Positions 1 through 11,045 are shown, numbered from the stretch's first letter. The stretch is 64,000 nt of DNA from Argyresthia goedartella (GCA_949825045.1 OX463806.1:43424208-43488207), one strand, 5' to 3'. Notes: generated from the sequence alone by a model not told the origin. Numbers and translations are program-made.

Positions 1-125
1 AGCATCAGTACTTGCATTCGGGTAAATAAAAACATTCCTGTATATGGACATACTTCCTAACAAAATTTCAAAGTTTATTTATTGCACTCTAATCATTAAA
101 AAAAACAAGAGTTACATAAAAATTG

Positions 126-186
126 TGTACAGAGCGCGAGGGCGAGATTATCTCGGATACGAGATCTCTTCCAGCAAACCCGGTTA
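126..186 (-). repeat. LINE 3' UTR stem-loop fragment
   Basis: Read on the minus strand this contains GTTTGCTGGAAGAGATCTC, then GAGATAATCTCGCC. It is the conserved 3' UTR stem-loop also found at 6064, 7519, 17180, 30360, 38876, 39885 and 42583. At 17.1 kb it lies downstream of a recognisable LINE C terminus, which identifies the family. No coding sequence is attached here. Confidence 0.5.
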
Positions 187-787
187 AGATAATAAAGGTA
201 TGACATATTCGCTGCACTTCTATTTCTATCTATACCAGTTCATGAATACCAGAGACAAGTGAAACTATTTATTTACTACTATTTGAACTAAGAATTTCTA
301 CGTCGGCTCCATTGTGAATGTGGACTGGACACACTTTGAAACACCGAATAAAATTTACACAAGTGTGTAAATAAGGCAAACAACTTATACCTCTGCTTGC
401 ATACTTGACATAACAGCTTCTGTGCAAGTCTGAACCGTATCCTATTAGTAATTAAGGTCATATAGTTGTCCATGCGATTACTGTTATAACTTATTTTAGT
501 TTTCAGGGTGATATTAAGTTGTCAGTGGTTAGGGTTGCGTACAAAAATGGTCACACTAGCACATAAAAAATATTCCCCTGCCCTGGTCCCTCATTTCTTA
601 AATCCATCTCTACCGCGAAATCGACGAAGTGTATACCAATTTGACTTTTGGGACATGGGACAACTCTTTTCCACGTTCAAGTTGTTTCTGGCCTCACAAC
701 TAGGATTCATAATAAACAGAACGTAATTGACATAGCAAAAAACCTAAATAGGAACACATTTCTTTATTTATATTATACTTTATTATT
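187..787. other. no recognisable gene
   Basis: AT-rich sequence with short ORFs only (61 and 72 codons) that lack domains or compositional support. I recognise no repeat family here. Confidence 0.5.
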
Positions 788-866
788 ACATGTGTGTAGA
801 TAAACTAGTGTATGTAACTGTACATAACTAGGCATGAAAACTCTTGAGTGATATTATTATAATAAT
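788..866 (-). repeat. MITE fragment joined to a SINE
   Basis: The reverse complement matches the interior of the TIR element at 20018-20735, from AATATCACTCAAGAG through CTACACACATGTA, apparently without a mismatch. It includes variants (CAAGAG, TTTTCATGCCTAG) not seen in the copies at 28868, 55323 or 55764. It abuts the tail of the SINE at 867-1092 exactly as at 20350, but no other part of the MITE is present. Confidence 0.7.
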
Positions 867-1092
867 AATAATATAATACCTTGGACACTATTTACACACA
901 TTGACCTAGCCCCAAACTAGGATTCCCTGTATCTTGGGTACTAGACAACGATACACATACTTATATAGATACATATTATACTTAGATAGATAAACATCCG
1001 TTCTCATCAAACAAATATATGCCCCCACCGGGACTCGAATCCGGGACCCTTGGCTTCGTAGGTAGGGTCACTGCCCACTCGGACATTCATCA
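867..1092 (-). mobile_element. SINE-A copy, tRNA-headed, internal deletion
   Basis: Minus-strand copy of the SINE described at 20101-20352: tRNA-like head near 1092, body, and an ATT-rich tail near 870. About 20 bp of body (the CAACCATGACTAGGG segment) is missing between short AAAC repeats. It shares the diagnostic CTAGGTCAA with the copy at 20101 (the others have CTAGATCAA), so these two copies are sisters. Confidence 0.8.
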
Positions 1093-2065
1093 CCACCACC
1101 ACTTAATACTTACTTTTTCTGACTTTAATCGCAACACCGGTCAAATTGAGAAATCACCCAATCAGAACAATATTATTTCTCATGAGCTGTCTTTTCTTTC
1201 GATGTGATTAGTCGATTTCGAATTTGAATGGCATTGCAACTGATGTCTGAAATATATAATAAGGTATTTCGTTTAACCTACTGGATTCCAGAAATTTTCT
1301 TTTTATTTAACCTATAAAAGTGATATGTAGTGTTTTGTATGGGGTCTGTAGGAGGCAAAAAAAATAAAGAAAAATTTATATTGGTTTGTAGTATGTACAT
1401 ACTTAAACTTAATATGCAAGAGAAAGGAGATGCAGTTTCAATCTTTCCTTGAAAATAAAAATGTCCCTAATTTTCATTGTAAATGTGAAGAACCCGCCAC
1501 ATTTGTGTCTGAGTCATCTTGACCACACTTTTAAGTAAGTTTGCGTTTCACATGCGTCGCGCAAGTGTTGAACAGAAAACGACCTACATTCACCCTACAA
1601 TTAACCCAGCAGTCATTCCTTTGAAGATGGACTTGGACCCGATGAAGCGGGGATATTGAAACCCTCTGGGAAACATATCCCTCTTCCCGGCGCAGAATAT
1701 TTATCTCTGACCGGGAAATACGCGAGACCATTAAATTATACAATACATTATTTTGAAGCAATCCTGCTTTTTTTTAGACATTATGAATGACAGACTGGTC
1801 ACGCTTCTCACAACAAAAACTATGTTTTAATAAGTTAATTAGGTAATTATTGGTATTGCTTCTTTCAATAAAATATACACATAAGTACATAATGGAGTTA
1901 TCGCTCGTAAGCTTGACTTAATTTTAACCTTCAGCATTGATAAATTATTATGTTACTCATTACATTACAGAAACTAACACATCACAGCATTGAATAGAAT
2001 TTGGAGGGTCAGAATGTTGTATTGTACTAAGTTAATATAGGAAGAGTAACTTATCATTGTATACG
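1093..2065. other. no recognisable gene
   Basis: AT-rich DNA. A minus-strand ORF of 76 codons at 1531-1761 shows no domain. I see no known repeat. Confidence 0.45.
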
Positions 2066-2322
2066 GTTATAAAATGGGAAATATTAAACTGCACATCAAT
2101 AATATTGATTTGCACAGCAAATATACTGATTTTTACAGCAAATATCAGGGCAAAATACTGCGGTAGCTTAGGTGAAGGGTAAAGGAAGCCCCCTTTATCC
2201 TTCGTGTTAGGTTGAACATGTAAGAACAACAAAAAATACTTAAGACATAAAAATTTTTTTTGCTGATCCGTTTTTGTTGTGAAAATAAGTATTTTTGATG
2301 TGCGATTAAATACTAGCCATGA
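2066..2322 (+). mobile_element. TTAA-flanked inverted-repeat element
   Basis: About 255 bp. The ends are inverted: ATTAAACTGCACATCAATAA at the left and GATGTGCGATTAAA at the right. The interior carries GCGGTAGCTTAGGTGAAGGG and GAAGCCCCCTTTATCC. A second copy is at 29443-29711, and core pieces are at 40858 and 52248. ATTAAA at both ends suggests a TTAA-type target site as in piggyBac-like MITEs; that assignment is inference. Confidence 0.55.
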
Positions 2323-2855
2323 AATCTGCGGGATAGATTCCCGGTTAGAAATGTGGTAGTTATTTTATTTTATTATAAGTGCAGTTGTGTTTTTATCATG
2401 ATGTATGACATTGTTTCTTACAAGAAAATAGTCGGCAACAACTACGGCAAAATCAAAAGGAGGGCAATGCTTTGTCCGGTTTGTATGTATGTTTGTATGT
2501 TCATCTGTTCCCTGCACATCTAAACTACTGATCAGAATTTGACAAATGAGGTACCTATCGTTAAAAGCGCCTTGAATTTCCACTGATTGAGGCTATAGGC
2601 CGTCAAATTAAATTAAATATGGCGCCCAAAGATTTTAATGAACATCTTATTATGAACTACATCCTTTCCCCGAGAAACTTATGAATTAAATATTTTCGTT
2701 TTGTTTTTCTAAGCTTAGCTGAACACACATACATACGTACATGTATATATTTTCTATACATTTACAGGGTTAACCTTTTCTTTTCTATGCAGCCAGGCAA
2801 CAACAGATTACCTTAATTAGTTATTGATAGAAAATACATCCACGCGGTGTCCAAA
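2323..2855. other. no recognisable gene
   Basis: AT-rich stretch. The 72-codon minus-strand ORF at 2365-2583 is low complexity and unsupported. Confidence 0.45.
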
Positions 2856-3275
2856 GAAAAAAACGGTCAAGTGCGAGTCTGATTCGCGCACGAAGGGTTC
2901 CGTAACACCGCACAATGGTAGGGATGGTGTGGAATGAAAAGTTTGTGTATTAAATAGCAAAACGTTATTTACAAAGTTATTGGTGCGGTTACTTTCAAAC
3001 CCCATGTACGTAACCAGATGCATTCATAAGTTTGTATGTGGTATTGAAAGAGTTGTTGTGTGAAAGCCTCCTTAAATATTTATTTTATTCTGTTTTTTTA
3101 ATATTTGCAGTTAAAGCGGCAACAGAAATACATCATCAGTGAAAATTTCATCTGTCTAAGTATCACGGTTCACGAGATACAGCCTGCTGACAGACGGACA
3201 GACAAACAGACAGACAGACAACGTCTTAGTAATAGGGTCCCGTTTTTACCCTTTGGTTACGGAACCCTAAAAACT
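2856..3275 (+). repeat. GTGCGAGTCGG-type lepidopteran dispersed repeat
   Basis: Starts AAAACGGTCAAGTGCGAGTC with a near-palindromic hairpin and ends GGTTACGGAACCCTAAAAAC after GACAGACAGACA runs and TAATAGGGTCCCG. Other copies: 5468-5896, 27836-28253 and 62236-62637. It is a very common non-coding repeat in Lepidoptera. Short ORFs inside it (68 and 61 codons) are artefacts. Confidence 0.75.
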
Positions 3276-3463
3276 ACAAAAATCAAGTAGAAAACCCAAC
3301 CCCAGTACTGAATTGAGTAATACTTTCCATTTAAGAAATAGATTATTATTGTCATTATTTCACTATTTATATTTATTATGGAGTAAACTCATTATCTCAA
3401 AGTTAACTAAGTAATAGTGCAAGTGCTTTTTCAGCGTATTCGTTCGCTCCTCTCTCATGCCGC

Positions 3464-3512
3464 ACCAGCTTTTATCATCGGTAAGAAGCTTTTACCGATG
3501 ATAAAAGCTGGT
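3464..3512. repeat. perfect 21-bp hairpin
   Basis: ACCAGCTTTTATCATCGGTAA is followed after a 7-nt loop by its exact reverse complement. The rest of 3276-3696 holds nothing I recognise. Confidence 0.85.
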
Positions 3513-3696
3513 TTAATGTGCTTCTAATATTTTATCGACAATCGATGTACAAGTTTTTTAAGCTGTTTAGAGAGATTTTTTAGAGAGATAAACCATTATT
3601 GTCTCTTGCAGTAGCAAAGACCTATTTGATGTGTGAACGATCTAGAAATAAAGGTATATCAAAGATAATATTTCAAACTCAAGAGTGATTGGGAAA

Positions 3697-3952
3697 TAAT
3701 TAATAATATTATTACCGTGGACACTATTTACACTCATTGATCTAGCCCCAAACTAGGATTCCCTGAATCTTGGGAACTAGACAACGATACACATACTTAT
3801 ATAGATAAATGTTATACTTAGATATATAAACAACCATGACTAGGGTACAAACACCCGTTCTCGTCAAACAAATATTGGCCCCACCGGGACTCGAACCCGG
3901 GACCCTTGGCTTCGTAGGCAGGGTCACTGCCGACTCGGCCATTCGGGTCGTT
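3697..3952 (-). mobile_element. SINE-A copy, near full length
   Basis: Tail near 3697, tRNA-like head ending ATTCGGGTCGT at 3952. Both promoter boxes are intact on the minus strand (TGGCCGAGTCGG and GGTTCGAGTCC). It is among the better preserved copies. Confidence 0.85.
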
Positions 3953-4029
3953 ATTGTTTTCACCTTATAGGTCAATTTGGTATTCCTTAATTTAAAAAAA
4001 TAAATATTTAAGTAAAGACTGGTTTTACG

Positions 4030-4215
4030 ACAACGACGCAATTTGGCCTAACCGTCGTCTCCTCGCATAGCGACTTAACGGCCGTTAATCGCGTGCGCTC
4101 CGTCGCGTGCCGCCTCGCCGGGCCTTCACTGATCGGCGGGTCACAAAAAGAGGACCACGGGCCTTGGCACTTCTGCTCGCACCCGAGAGGACACACGGGA
4201 CTGGACTTGGCTAGA
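4030..4215. other. GC-rich patch, possible regulatory or exonic DNA
   Basis: CpG-dense sequence (GCGTGCGCTCCGTCGCGTGC and similar) in an AT-rich surround. A 62-codon minus-strand ORF spans it but shows no domain. It could be a conserved non-coding element, an exon or a GC-rich transposon scrap; I cannot tell which. Confidence 0.3.
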
Positions 4216-4739
4216 CTGTGTTTAAATGTTTACAATACATTGAAACATTGAAACATATTTATTGGTAAGTGTCAATTACATGTCAGATTATAAATAAAAA
4301 AATTATTAATATACATCTGTATTAAAATGTCAGACACATAAAAATGCACTGTATAAATTATGATAACATTATTTTAAATTAAAATTGTCAATAATGCATT
4401 AAATTAAATTTGAATTGTATTAAATTAAATTAACTTTCCATTTCATTAAATTGGAATCACATTTTATAGGCTACTAGTAGGTAGGTAGTAAATGACTTGT
4501 TCATAAAATTATCCTAATTTAGTGGTCGCTTCGAACTCAGCGAATGAGTAGAAGGTTTGCTCGACAAGCCAGTGTTTCAGTCGCTTATTGAAGCATGCGG
4601 AATTAGGCGCAGATTTGATAGGTTCTAGTAGGCGATTGTGTACTGCCGAACCCATGACGTGAGTCAACTTCGATGACTTGGCCAGGGTGTGTGAAACACA
4701 ATAATCGTACTTGTCGTGATTATGTGTTTAGAGTGGCTC
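4216..4739. other. no recognisable gene
   Basis: AT-rich, with TTAAATTAAATT low-complexity runs near 4370-4430. Nothing else recognised. Confidence 0.45.
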
Positions 4740-4835
4740 AAGCAGGAATAAATGTGAGTGAAAAAGTGTTCGAGTTCAGATAACATTAACCTTATTTCCT
4801 TGTCCATAAGAGTCGTTGACAGTTCCATTCGCATA
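4740..4835 (+). repeat. AAGCAGGAATAA element, one end only
   Basis: Matches 36334-36449 (AAGCAGGAATAA, then GTGAAAAAGTGTTCGAGTTC and ACCTTAT). The opposite inverted terminus present in the 36-kb copy is missing here. Confidence 0.55.
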
Positions 4836-5050
4836 CTACATGTTAATCTAGCTCATAAACTATCTCTGTACTAAATTTCGTTCAAATCCGTTTAGCCGTT
4901 TAGCGTGATTGAAGCACAAACACACAAGCACGCAAACATCTAAAAATCGCTACATTCACATTTATAATATTAGTTGGATGGATATTGAATGTTGAGGAAG
5001 CAGGAGATGTATAGTCATAAACATAATTGTTATTTCCTGCTTCCTACACT
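4836..5050 (+). repeat. 3' part of the CTAGCTGATGCCCGC dispersed repeat
   Basis: Contains CTAGCTCATAAACTATCTCTG, AATCCGTTTAGCCGTTT and TTTATAATATTAGTTGGATG, the 3' half of a common lepidopteran repeat whose longer copy is at 8988-9282. Both copies continue identically into TTGAATGTTGAGGAAGCAGG and CATAATTGTTATTTCC. Confidence 0.6.
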
Positions 5051-5459
5051 GTTCTTAAAAACATAATAGTTATTTGTAACGCGAAAATATTTTTTAAGTA
5101 ATAATACAGGTATTTCACTTCCCTTCATTTTTATTTTGTTCATATATTTTTCATTTCAAACTATTTTGAATATTTTGTGTGTTGTTTACTGATAATAATA
5201 ATAAATAGATGGTGTTGTTCCGAGTTTCATAATCGTTTGATAGTGTCGGCTTACCCAGCATTATGTTTCTTACGCCACCTACCTATATATTACCCAGTTA
5301 TTTTAGGCGGCACTTCCCTCCTATAAAGGATGGTAAAAACACACCCACGTTTAGCCAGTAAAGCAACACTGCTCTTTTATTGCCACTTATCTATCTGACT
5401 TTGTTGAATGGTTTACAATTAATGCTAAAGCATTCTCGAAATGTAATCAAACTAATTAA
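5051..5459. other. no recognisable gene
   Basis: AT-rich. No ORF of note and no repeat recognised. Confidence 0.4.
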
Positions 5460-5507
5460 AGTTTTGCGCACTTTTTAGGGTTTCTTACCTAAAAAGTGCG
5501 CAAAACT
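5460..5507. repeat. perfect 20-bp hairpin at the end of a dispersed repeat
   Basis: AGTTTTGCGCACTTTTTAGG, 8-nt loop, exact reverse complement. The right arm occupies the place where other copies of the GTGCGAGTCGG-type repeat carry GGTACGGAACCC, so the end of the repeat has been overwritten by an inverted copy. Confidence 0.8.
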
Positions 5508-5896
5508 GGACCCTATTACTAAGCCTCCGCTGTCCGTCCGTCCGTCGGTCACCAGGCTGTATCTCATGAACCGTGATAGTTAGACAGATGAAATTTTCAC
5601 AGATGATGTATTTCTGTTGCCGCTATAACAAGAAATACTAAGAAACAGAATATAATAAATATTTAAGGGGACTCCCATACAACAACTCTTTCCATATCAC
5701 ATACAAACTTACGAATACACCTGGTTACGTTACATGGAGTGTGAAGGTAGCCGCACCAATAACTCTGTAAACAACATTTTCCTATGTAAAATCCAAACTT
5801 TTCACTCCACACCAACCCTACCATAATACAGTGGTACGGAACCCTTCGTGCGCGAGTTAGACACTCGCACTCTCTCTCGCACTTGACCGTTTTTTT
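5468..5896 (-). repeat. GTGCGAGTCGG-type dispersed repeat
   Basis: Minus-oriented copy: GACCCTATTACTAAGCC, CCGTCCGTCCGTCGG, ATGTATTTCTGTTGCCGC, and finally CACTTGACCGTTTTTT. One terminus is altered by the hairpin at 5460-5507. Confidence 0.75.
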
Positions 5897-6063
5897 ACAT
5901 CCCTACGTCACTCCCACCCACAGAATCCTTCTGATTCGGCCGCCCGCAAGTCCCCGGCCGTACGGACAAACGGAACGGACATCACATGGCCAACGCATTT
6001 TATTATCATTTCCCTCTACTCGGGCTCTCTAATGAAGGACACTATATCCTCTCCATCCTAAGT

Positions 6064-6118
6064 TTGCTGGAAGAAATATCTTGGTAGAGATAAGCTCGTA
6101 TTTGTACATATTTGTTTA
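6064..6118 (+). repeat. LINE 3' UTR stem-loop fragment
   Basis: AGTTTGCTGGAAGAAATATC, then GGTAGAGATAAGCTCG and TTTGTACAT. Same family as the 17.2-kb and 38.9-kb examples. No coding part remains. Confidence 0.55.
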
Positions 6119-6510
6119 CCGGTGGCTCTGTGAGCTGGAGACCTCGCGAGTGATACTTTCTTGTAACAACACATAGAAACCTATGAGTATGAAAGTAGCC
6201 GCACCGATAACTTTGTAAACTACATTTTGCCGTCTTAAACCCAACCTATAGACTTTTCACTAAAATTATTAAGACTGTTACTCTCGCGGTCTCCACAAAT
6301 CCAACGACACCTCAATTGTTAAAATTCGTCAAGCTATTTGGACTGTAGCGGTTTTTTGGAACTCTAAAACCCCCAAATCACCGCCATTTTGAAAAATTTA
6401 CAAAAACTTAAGAGACAAAATTAACTATCGAACCTGCTCACAAAAATCCACGAGAATCAGTTGAAAAATGCGGCCTCTAGAGGATAACATCCGGACATAC
6501 ATCCGGACAT
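6119..6510 (-). repeat. composite dispersed repeat (CATCCGGACATACG type)
   Basis: Shares GGCTCTGTGAGCTGGAGACC, CGGTCTCCACAAATCCAACG and GCGGCCTNNAGAGGANAACATC with 50527-51010; the reverse orientation occurs at 36885-37290. Part of the interior (near 6165-6240) matches the interior of the GTGCGAGTCGG-type repeat, so one family is nested in or recombined with another. Confidence 0.55.
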
Positions 6511-6714
6511 ACGAAAGCAATTATCCCAACCTGAAACGAAGACGCTTTGATCGCTCGGTCAATAACTTATGCATTTTTTTTATGAGCTACTGCTCTTGTC
6601 AATGGAGTTCCTTCCATGCACTTCTACATAACACATACATAATAAATATATGCATTTATTGCACGGTAAATAATGAGTAAAAATACTTACTCAGATACAA
6701 AGTAAGTTATGTGG

Positions 6715-6960
6715 CTACGCTCTCGGACAAAGATAATAGATTTAGCTGCTCAATTAAACTGGTACTGGGCCGGTCACGTTGTTCAAGTGCTGTCGAAAGG
6801 TTGAGCCAAGTGAGCCACAGACTGGCTCCCAGGAAATGCAAGGAGAAAGCGTGGCCGATCCAGGAAGAGATGTGAGTGGTGAGTTGGATCTAGGGTAAAG
6901 ACTGGAGGGAGACAACTCAGGATCTAATAGAGATGAAGAAGGAGAGAGGCTATTAAAAAA
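6715..6960 (+). pseudogene. RTE-type LINE reverse transcriptase, C-terminal scrap
   Basis: Translation yields AAQLNWYWAGHVVQ, followed, after stops and a shift, by KRGRSRKRCEW and TGGRQL. This matches the end of RTE-clade reverse transcriptases (IAKLKWRWAGHVAR ... RTGKRSVGRPPTRW). Several in-frame stops make it non-functional. No other part of the element is adjacent. Confidence 0.6.
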
Positions 6961-8394
6961 ACGTGTCTGTAACTTTTGTTTTATGCCTTAAAGTATAATT
7001 TTGTCCAAGCATTTACCGGACACGCTTACTTATTAAGCCGATACCAAAAGCCATATTATAACTCAATGAGAATCATTCTTAAAAACACATACCTACTTAT
7101 GTTCGACATACTTATTGGAAATACAAAAAACCCGTAGAATAAGCACTCGATCGCACAGGAAAACACGCGAGCGAACCTCGTGAAAAAAACAACAAAATAA
7201 AACGAACGATCATCGTTCGATATAAATAGATATCATACGTTTAGTGAACACGAGTCTACATCTGTGGGGCGAGCACAATGTCTGTAGCTCGATTTTCTAT
7301 CTCTGACAGGTATTGCGACTCAGAATTTGATTGCAATTTTTAAATGACAACTGTCACCATTCAAATCCATCAAAAAACAACCAAAATCGCAATCTAAATG
7401 TGGGCGAGAGAGAGCCGACGTGATCAAAAAGTGAGAGAATCGTGTGGTTTTAAAGGACGCGCGAGATAGAAATAAATTATAAGTTTACAAAATAGCCCGA
7501 GTGTGAAATAATTTGGTTTGTTTGAAGAGATCTCTTATTGGAGATAAGCTCGCCGTTTTACACTATTTCTTGCCTTTAAGTTATTTGAAATGAAAGAAAT
7601 TATGATATAAAATGTATTAACGTTATCAAAAAGCAGGTATTTTACCATATTGGTTAGTTCAGCACACATAGTGAAACACATGCAAATTATTCACATTAAC
7701 TCTACTAAAATATGTAGGTAAATATCCGTTCTATCGTTGCTATTTCTAGATGAATCAGGCTATCCTATCTCTCAAAGAGAATGTATGTGTAAATGTTTTG
7801 GTCTGTTGGTAGTTGAGTGAAAAAACGCAGTATCATGCTAACATTACAAGGATTGATTAATAAAAGCGGCGTGAAGTGTGAGACATCTGTTTGATGAAAT
7901 ATTAATCGGAGGAATTCCTGCACTCCACACTAAACTCTACGATATTTGACCCGAAGTGTTCCGGACCATATTAATCATTTTGTTATGGTATTGTGCGGCC
8001 GGGCCTTGATCGATTCATTGCATATCTACAAAAAGTATATTCAAACCTAATCTGTCTTTTTCCAGTGCAATCAAAAGGTGTTGGAAGGGTCGATGTGTGA
8101 TAGATCTAGCCACATTCTTATTTCAAACTTAGTTATTATCAGATTAACGAAAAGATATTACTCGTACGAGCATAATAATATGAACGTCGGCTAAGGTACG
8201 TTTGATGATTATAAATTGGAGGTATTTTTTTTTTTCATTCTTGCAAATCACGAATGCTAGGCATGTATAAGACTATAGCTAAATATATAATTTTTACGGC
8301 TCTTCAATTTCAACAACATAAGTTCATAAATAGGTATAACCGCTCTGAGGCTGGGTGGAGGACTATAACTCAATCTTAGGGTTTTATTTATTTA
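6961..8394. other. no recognisable gene; contains a LINE stem-loop near 7519
   Basis: AT-rich. At about 7519-7575 there is GAAGAGATCTCTTATTGGAG with ATAAGCTCGCCGTTT, another LINE 3' UTR stem-loop. A small perfect palindrome CGAACGATCATCGTTCG lies near 7202. Otherwise nothing recognised. Confidence 0.45.
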
Positions 8395-8770
8395 AGGCAT
8401 TAAGGTGTCCCACTGCTGGGCAAAGGCCTCCCCCTCTTTCGTCCACACTTCCCTGGTCTGAGCCACCTCCGGCCACCCCGGCAAAAACTTGTCGAGGTCG
8501 TCCCGCCATCTCCGTTTAGGCCTGCCTCTACGCCGGTATCCGTCCTGTGGCACCCAATTAGTGGAGATCTATCTGGGTGCATGCGACTTACGTGGCCGGC
8601 CCAGTTCCACTTTAGCTTAGCGGTCTGTGCACCCACATCAGCGATGCCAGTTAAGGAGGCAGTGTGGTGTTCCTTACGCGGTCCGTCCTACGAACACTTA
8701 GGATGCTGCGCTCCATTGCTCGCTGGCAAACCTTGAGTTTGGACTTCTGAAGTTCGGTCGAATCTTAGGG
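8395..8770 (-). pseudogene. RTE-type LINE reverse transcriptase, C-terminal fragment
   Basis: The minus-strand translation contains AKLKWNWAGHVSRMHPDR followed by arginine-rich sequence and a GRKRGRP motif. This is the conserved C-terminal region of RTE-clade polymerases, which would reverse-transcribe the element RNA at the target. Upstream RT motifs, the endonuclease and an intact reading frame are absent, and frameshifts break the alignment. It is the second RTE scrap within 2 kb, on the opposite strand to the one at 6715, so they are separate insertions. The 78-codon ORF at 8400-8636 is what remains open. Confidence 0.65.
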
Positions 8771-8784
8771 ATACTTTTCAAAAA

Positions 8785-8966
8785 CTTAAACATTTATATA
8801 CAGGAACATACATTGCTTCAGGCCCCACACTAGGATACCCTGTGTCGTGGGAACCAGATACAGCGACATCACCCGGGTTTTTTTTCTTCATCGCCAGCCG
8901 GGTTTCGAACCCTGGACCTCTCGCATGGCAGGCAGAGCCACTACCGCAGCGCCACAGAGGTCGCCT
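8785..8966 (-). mobile_element. SINE-B copy, tRNA-headed
   Basis: Minus-strand copy of the second SINE family. The head GCGCTGCGGTAGTGGC with box-B-like GGTTCGAAACCC is at 8900-8966; the body AGTGTGGGGCC near 8821 and the phrase CACGACACAGGGTATCC recur at 11046, 14455 and 43045. Confidence 0.7.
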
Positions 8967-8987
8967 TTTATGGGCTACATATATTTA

Positions 8988-9282
8988 TCACTAGCTGATG
9001 CCCGCAACATCATCTGCGTGTTCCTAGCAATTATCATTTACCGAGATAAAGTTACCCTCCTTCTGGTGTAGTCGGATCTTATATGATAATCTAGCTCATA
9101 AACTATCTCTGTGCTAAATTTCATTCTAATCCGTTCGGCCGTTTTTGCGTGATTGAAGCACAAACACAAACATACAAACATCTAAACATCGCTACTTTCA
9201 CATTTATAATATCAGTTGGATGGATATTGAATGTTGAGGAAGCAGGAGATGTATAGTCATAAAAATAATTGTTATTTCCATA
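8988..9282 (+). repeat. CTAGCTGATGCCCGC lepidopteran dispersed repeat
   Basis: Begins CACTAGCTGATGCCCGCAAC, continues CTAGCTCATAAACTATCTCTG and TTCATTCTAATCCGTTCGGC, and ends near TTTATAATATCAGTTGGATG. The flank AATGTTGAGGAAGCAGGAG is shared with 4976-5050, so the repeat unit, or a duplication, extends past the usual end. Confidence 0.65.
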
Positions 9283-9884
9283 AAATAAGTATGTGCATTA
9301 TAAACTCGTTTAACACGGTAAACAGGCTTTGCTATTCCTATAAGAAGCGGCGAACCGTCTGAGTTTTAGGATAAGTTTAAACTTTCAATTAAAATAAATG
9401 TCTCTTATGACAACAGCTGGTGGACCTCCCACCAGCTGTTGTCTTGGCACCAGCCCAGGGGCGTGAAGAGTGGAGGAGGGGAAGAGATCCCTTTGCCCAG
9501 CAGTGAGATGATGTAGGCTAATAATAATAATATAAAAGATATTGCTCATGTGCAGTGGCACTAACTATATGGGGCAGTTTTTCTCGACACACAATATCCC
9601 TTTGGACAGGTGACTAATGACCATTGCTTATTCTAGATCTCAAACCAATTATACTGAGGTGTGATAGATTTACAAAGTTGTGAGGCAACGCATTGCTCTC
9701 TGTCCAAACAACGTTGATTCGAAAACCGAGCTTTTGTTGGGCTTTTTGTATGTGTGTTTGTAGTCTGCATATTGATGGGTAACGGAAAATAAATGGAGTT
9801 TCTGATTTATGTCATGTTTTTCTGAGCTTAGGGCTCCTTCACACGGCCTTATTGTATTTATCGAATAAAATATCAAATAAAAAT
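9283..9884. other. no recognisable gene; perfect hairpin at 9409-9443
   Basis: GACAACAGCTGGTGG, a 5-nt loop and its exact reverse complement lie at 9409-9443. The 81-codon minus-strand ORF at 9670-9915 runs into a SINE and is not supported. Confidence 0.5.
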
Positions 9885-10133
9885 AGTAATAATGCCTTAG
9901 ACACTGTTTACACACATTGATCTAGCCCCAAACTAGGATTCCCTGTATCTTGGGTATTAGACAACGATACACATACTTATATAGCTAAATATTATACTTA
10001 GATAGATAAACTACCATGAAAAGGGTACAAACATCCGTTCTCATCAAACAAATATGTGCCTCCACCGGGATTCGAACCCGGGACCCTTGGCTTCGTAGGC
10101 ATTGTCACTGCCGACTCGGCCATTCGGGTCGTC
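9885..10133 (-). mobile_element. SINE-A copy
   Basis: Full-length minus-strand copy. Box B (GGTTCGAATCC) is intact. The head carries one change (AATGCCTACG for the usual CTGCCTACG), so the anticodon-arm-like part is altered. Confidence 0.85.
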
Positions 10134-11045
10134 AATGTATAGTTGGTATTTTACTTGATTCTAGATTTTGTTGAAATATCCTCGTAATACTTGAAATAAA
10201 ATAAAACATTGACTGAACCAGCTCCGCAAATTTATCTGGGTCATTAGGTTTAACCCCTCAGTTACGTCCGGCGTTAGCTAAAGCCGCTTTTCTGTTACAG
10301 GTTATTAATTTTATTACCATGCCATAGGGTTCAAACTTGCGGTCCATCTTAACTGCCTTCGGTTTTTGAGTAGTTAAGGTTTCAAGGTCCTAACCTGGCA
10401 AAATGAGAAATGGCCACGGTGGACCTAAAGCAATAGACTTACAAAGATTCATCAAAATTGCTTCAGACTTCAGACAGACAGACTGTTTTACGCATTCTTC
10501 GCCATTAATAATATTAGATGATATTATTAGTTTGTATTGAAGGTTTACTTAGCATTTTAATCCCCAGAAATAGCTCGTCATCTTCGAGTAAAGCGACCGC
10601 AGCCTCTGTTATTTCTGTCAACACGCAGTGACAACAGTCACTGGCCGGTTTGTATTGTCAAGAGGCCACGTTAGTCCAGTTTATGTAGAGAGCCCTCTTG
10701 ATGCTGAAGTTATAATAACAGTTCAACGTGACTGCCACTTTCTCGTCTAAAGGCAACTAAAATAAGCTACGATTAAAGCTTCTATGTAGGAATGTAAATA
10801 AGAAAGGTAAAGTTTTAAGGATGATCGATGAAAACGTAACGTATTTAACTAAGCACCACTTTTCGGTTTTCGAAAGCGGCTTGGCGAATAACAAACCGTG
10901 GAACTGGCTAAGTAATATCTAGCGACAATGTATTCCGCTTAAAGATAGGTAATGATGTTATTAAATACAACGCTGAGGTAATTCGAGCTTTAGAAACATT
11001 CTTCACCAATGTACCCTTACTCACAACAGAGCGTCTAAACATTTG
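10134..11045. other. no recognisable gene
   Basis: AT-rich to neutral composition. No ORF over 60 codons and no repeat recognised, apart from a CAGACAGACAGAC run near 10471. Confidence 0.45.

Noticed and set aside
3105..3290. 61-codon ORF with a TDKQTDRQ repeat
   Set aside because: Translation of CAGACAGA runs within the GTGCGAGTCGG-type repeat.
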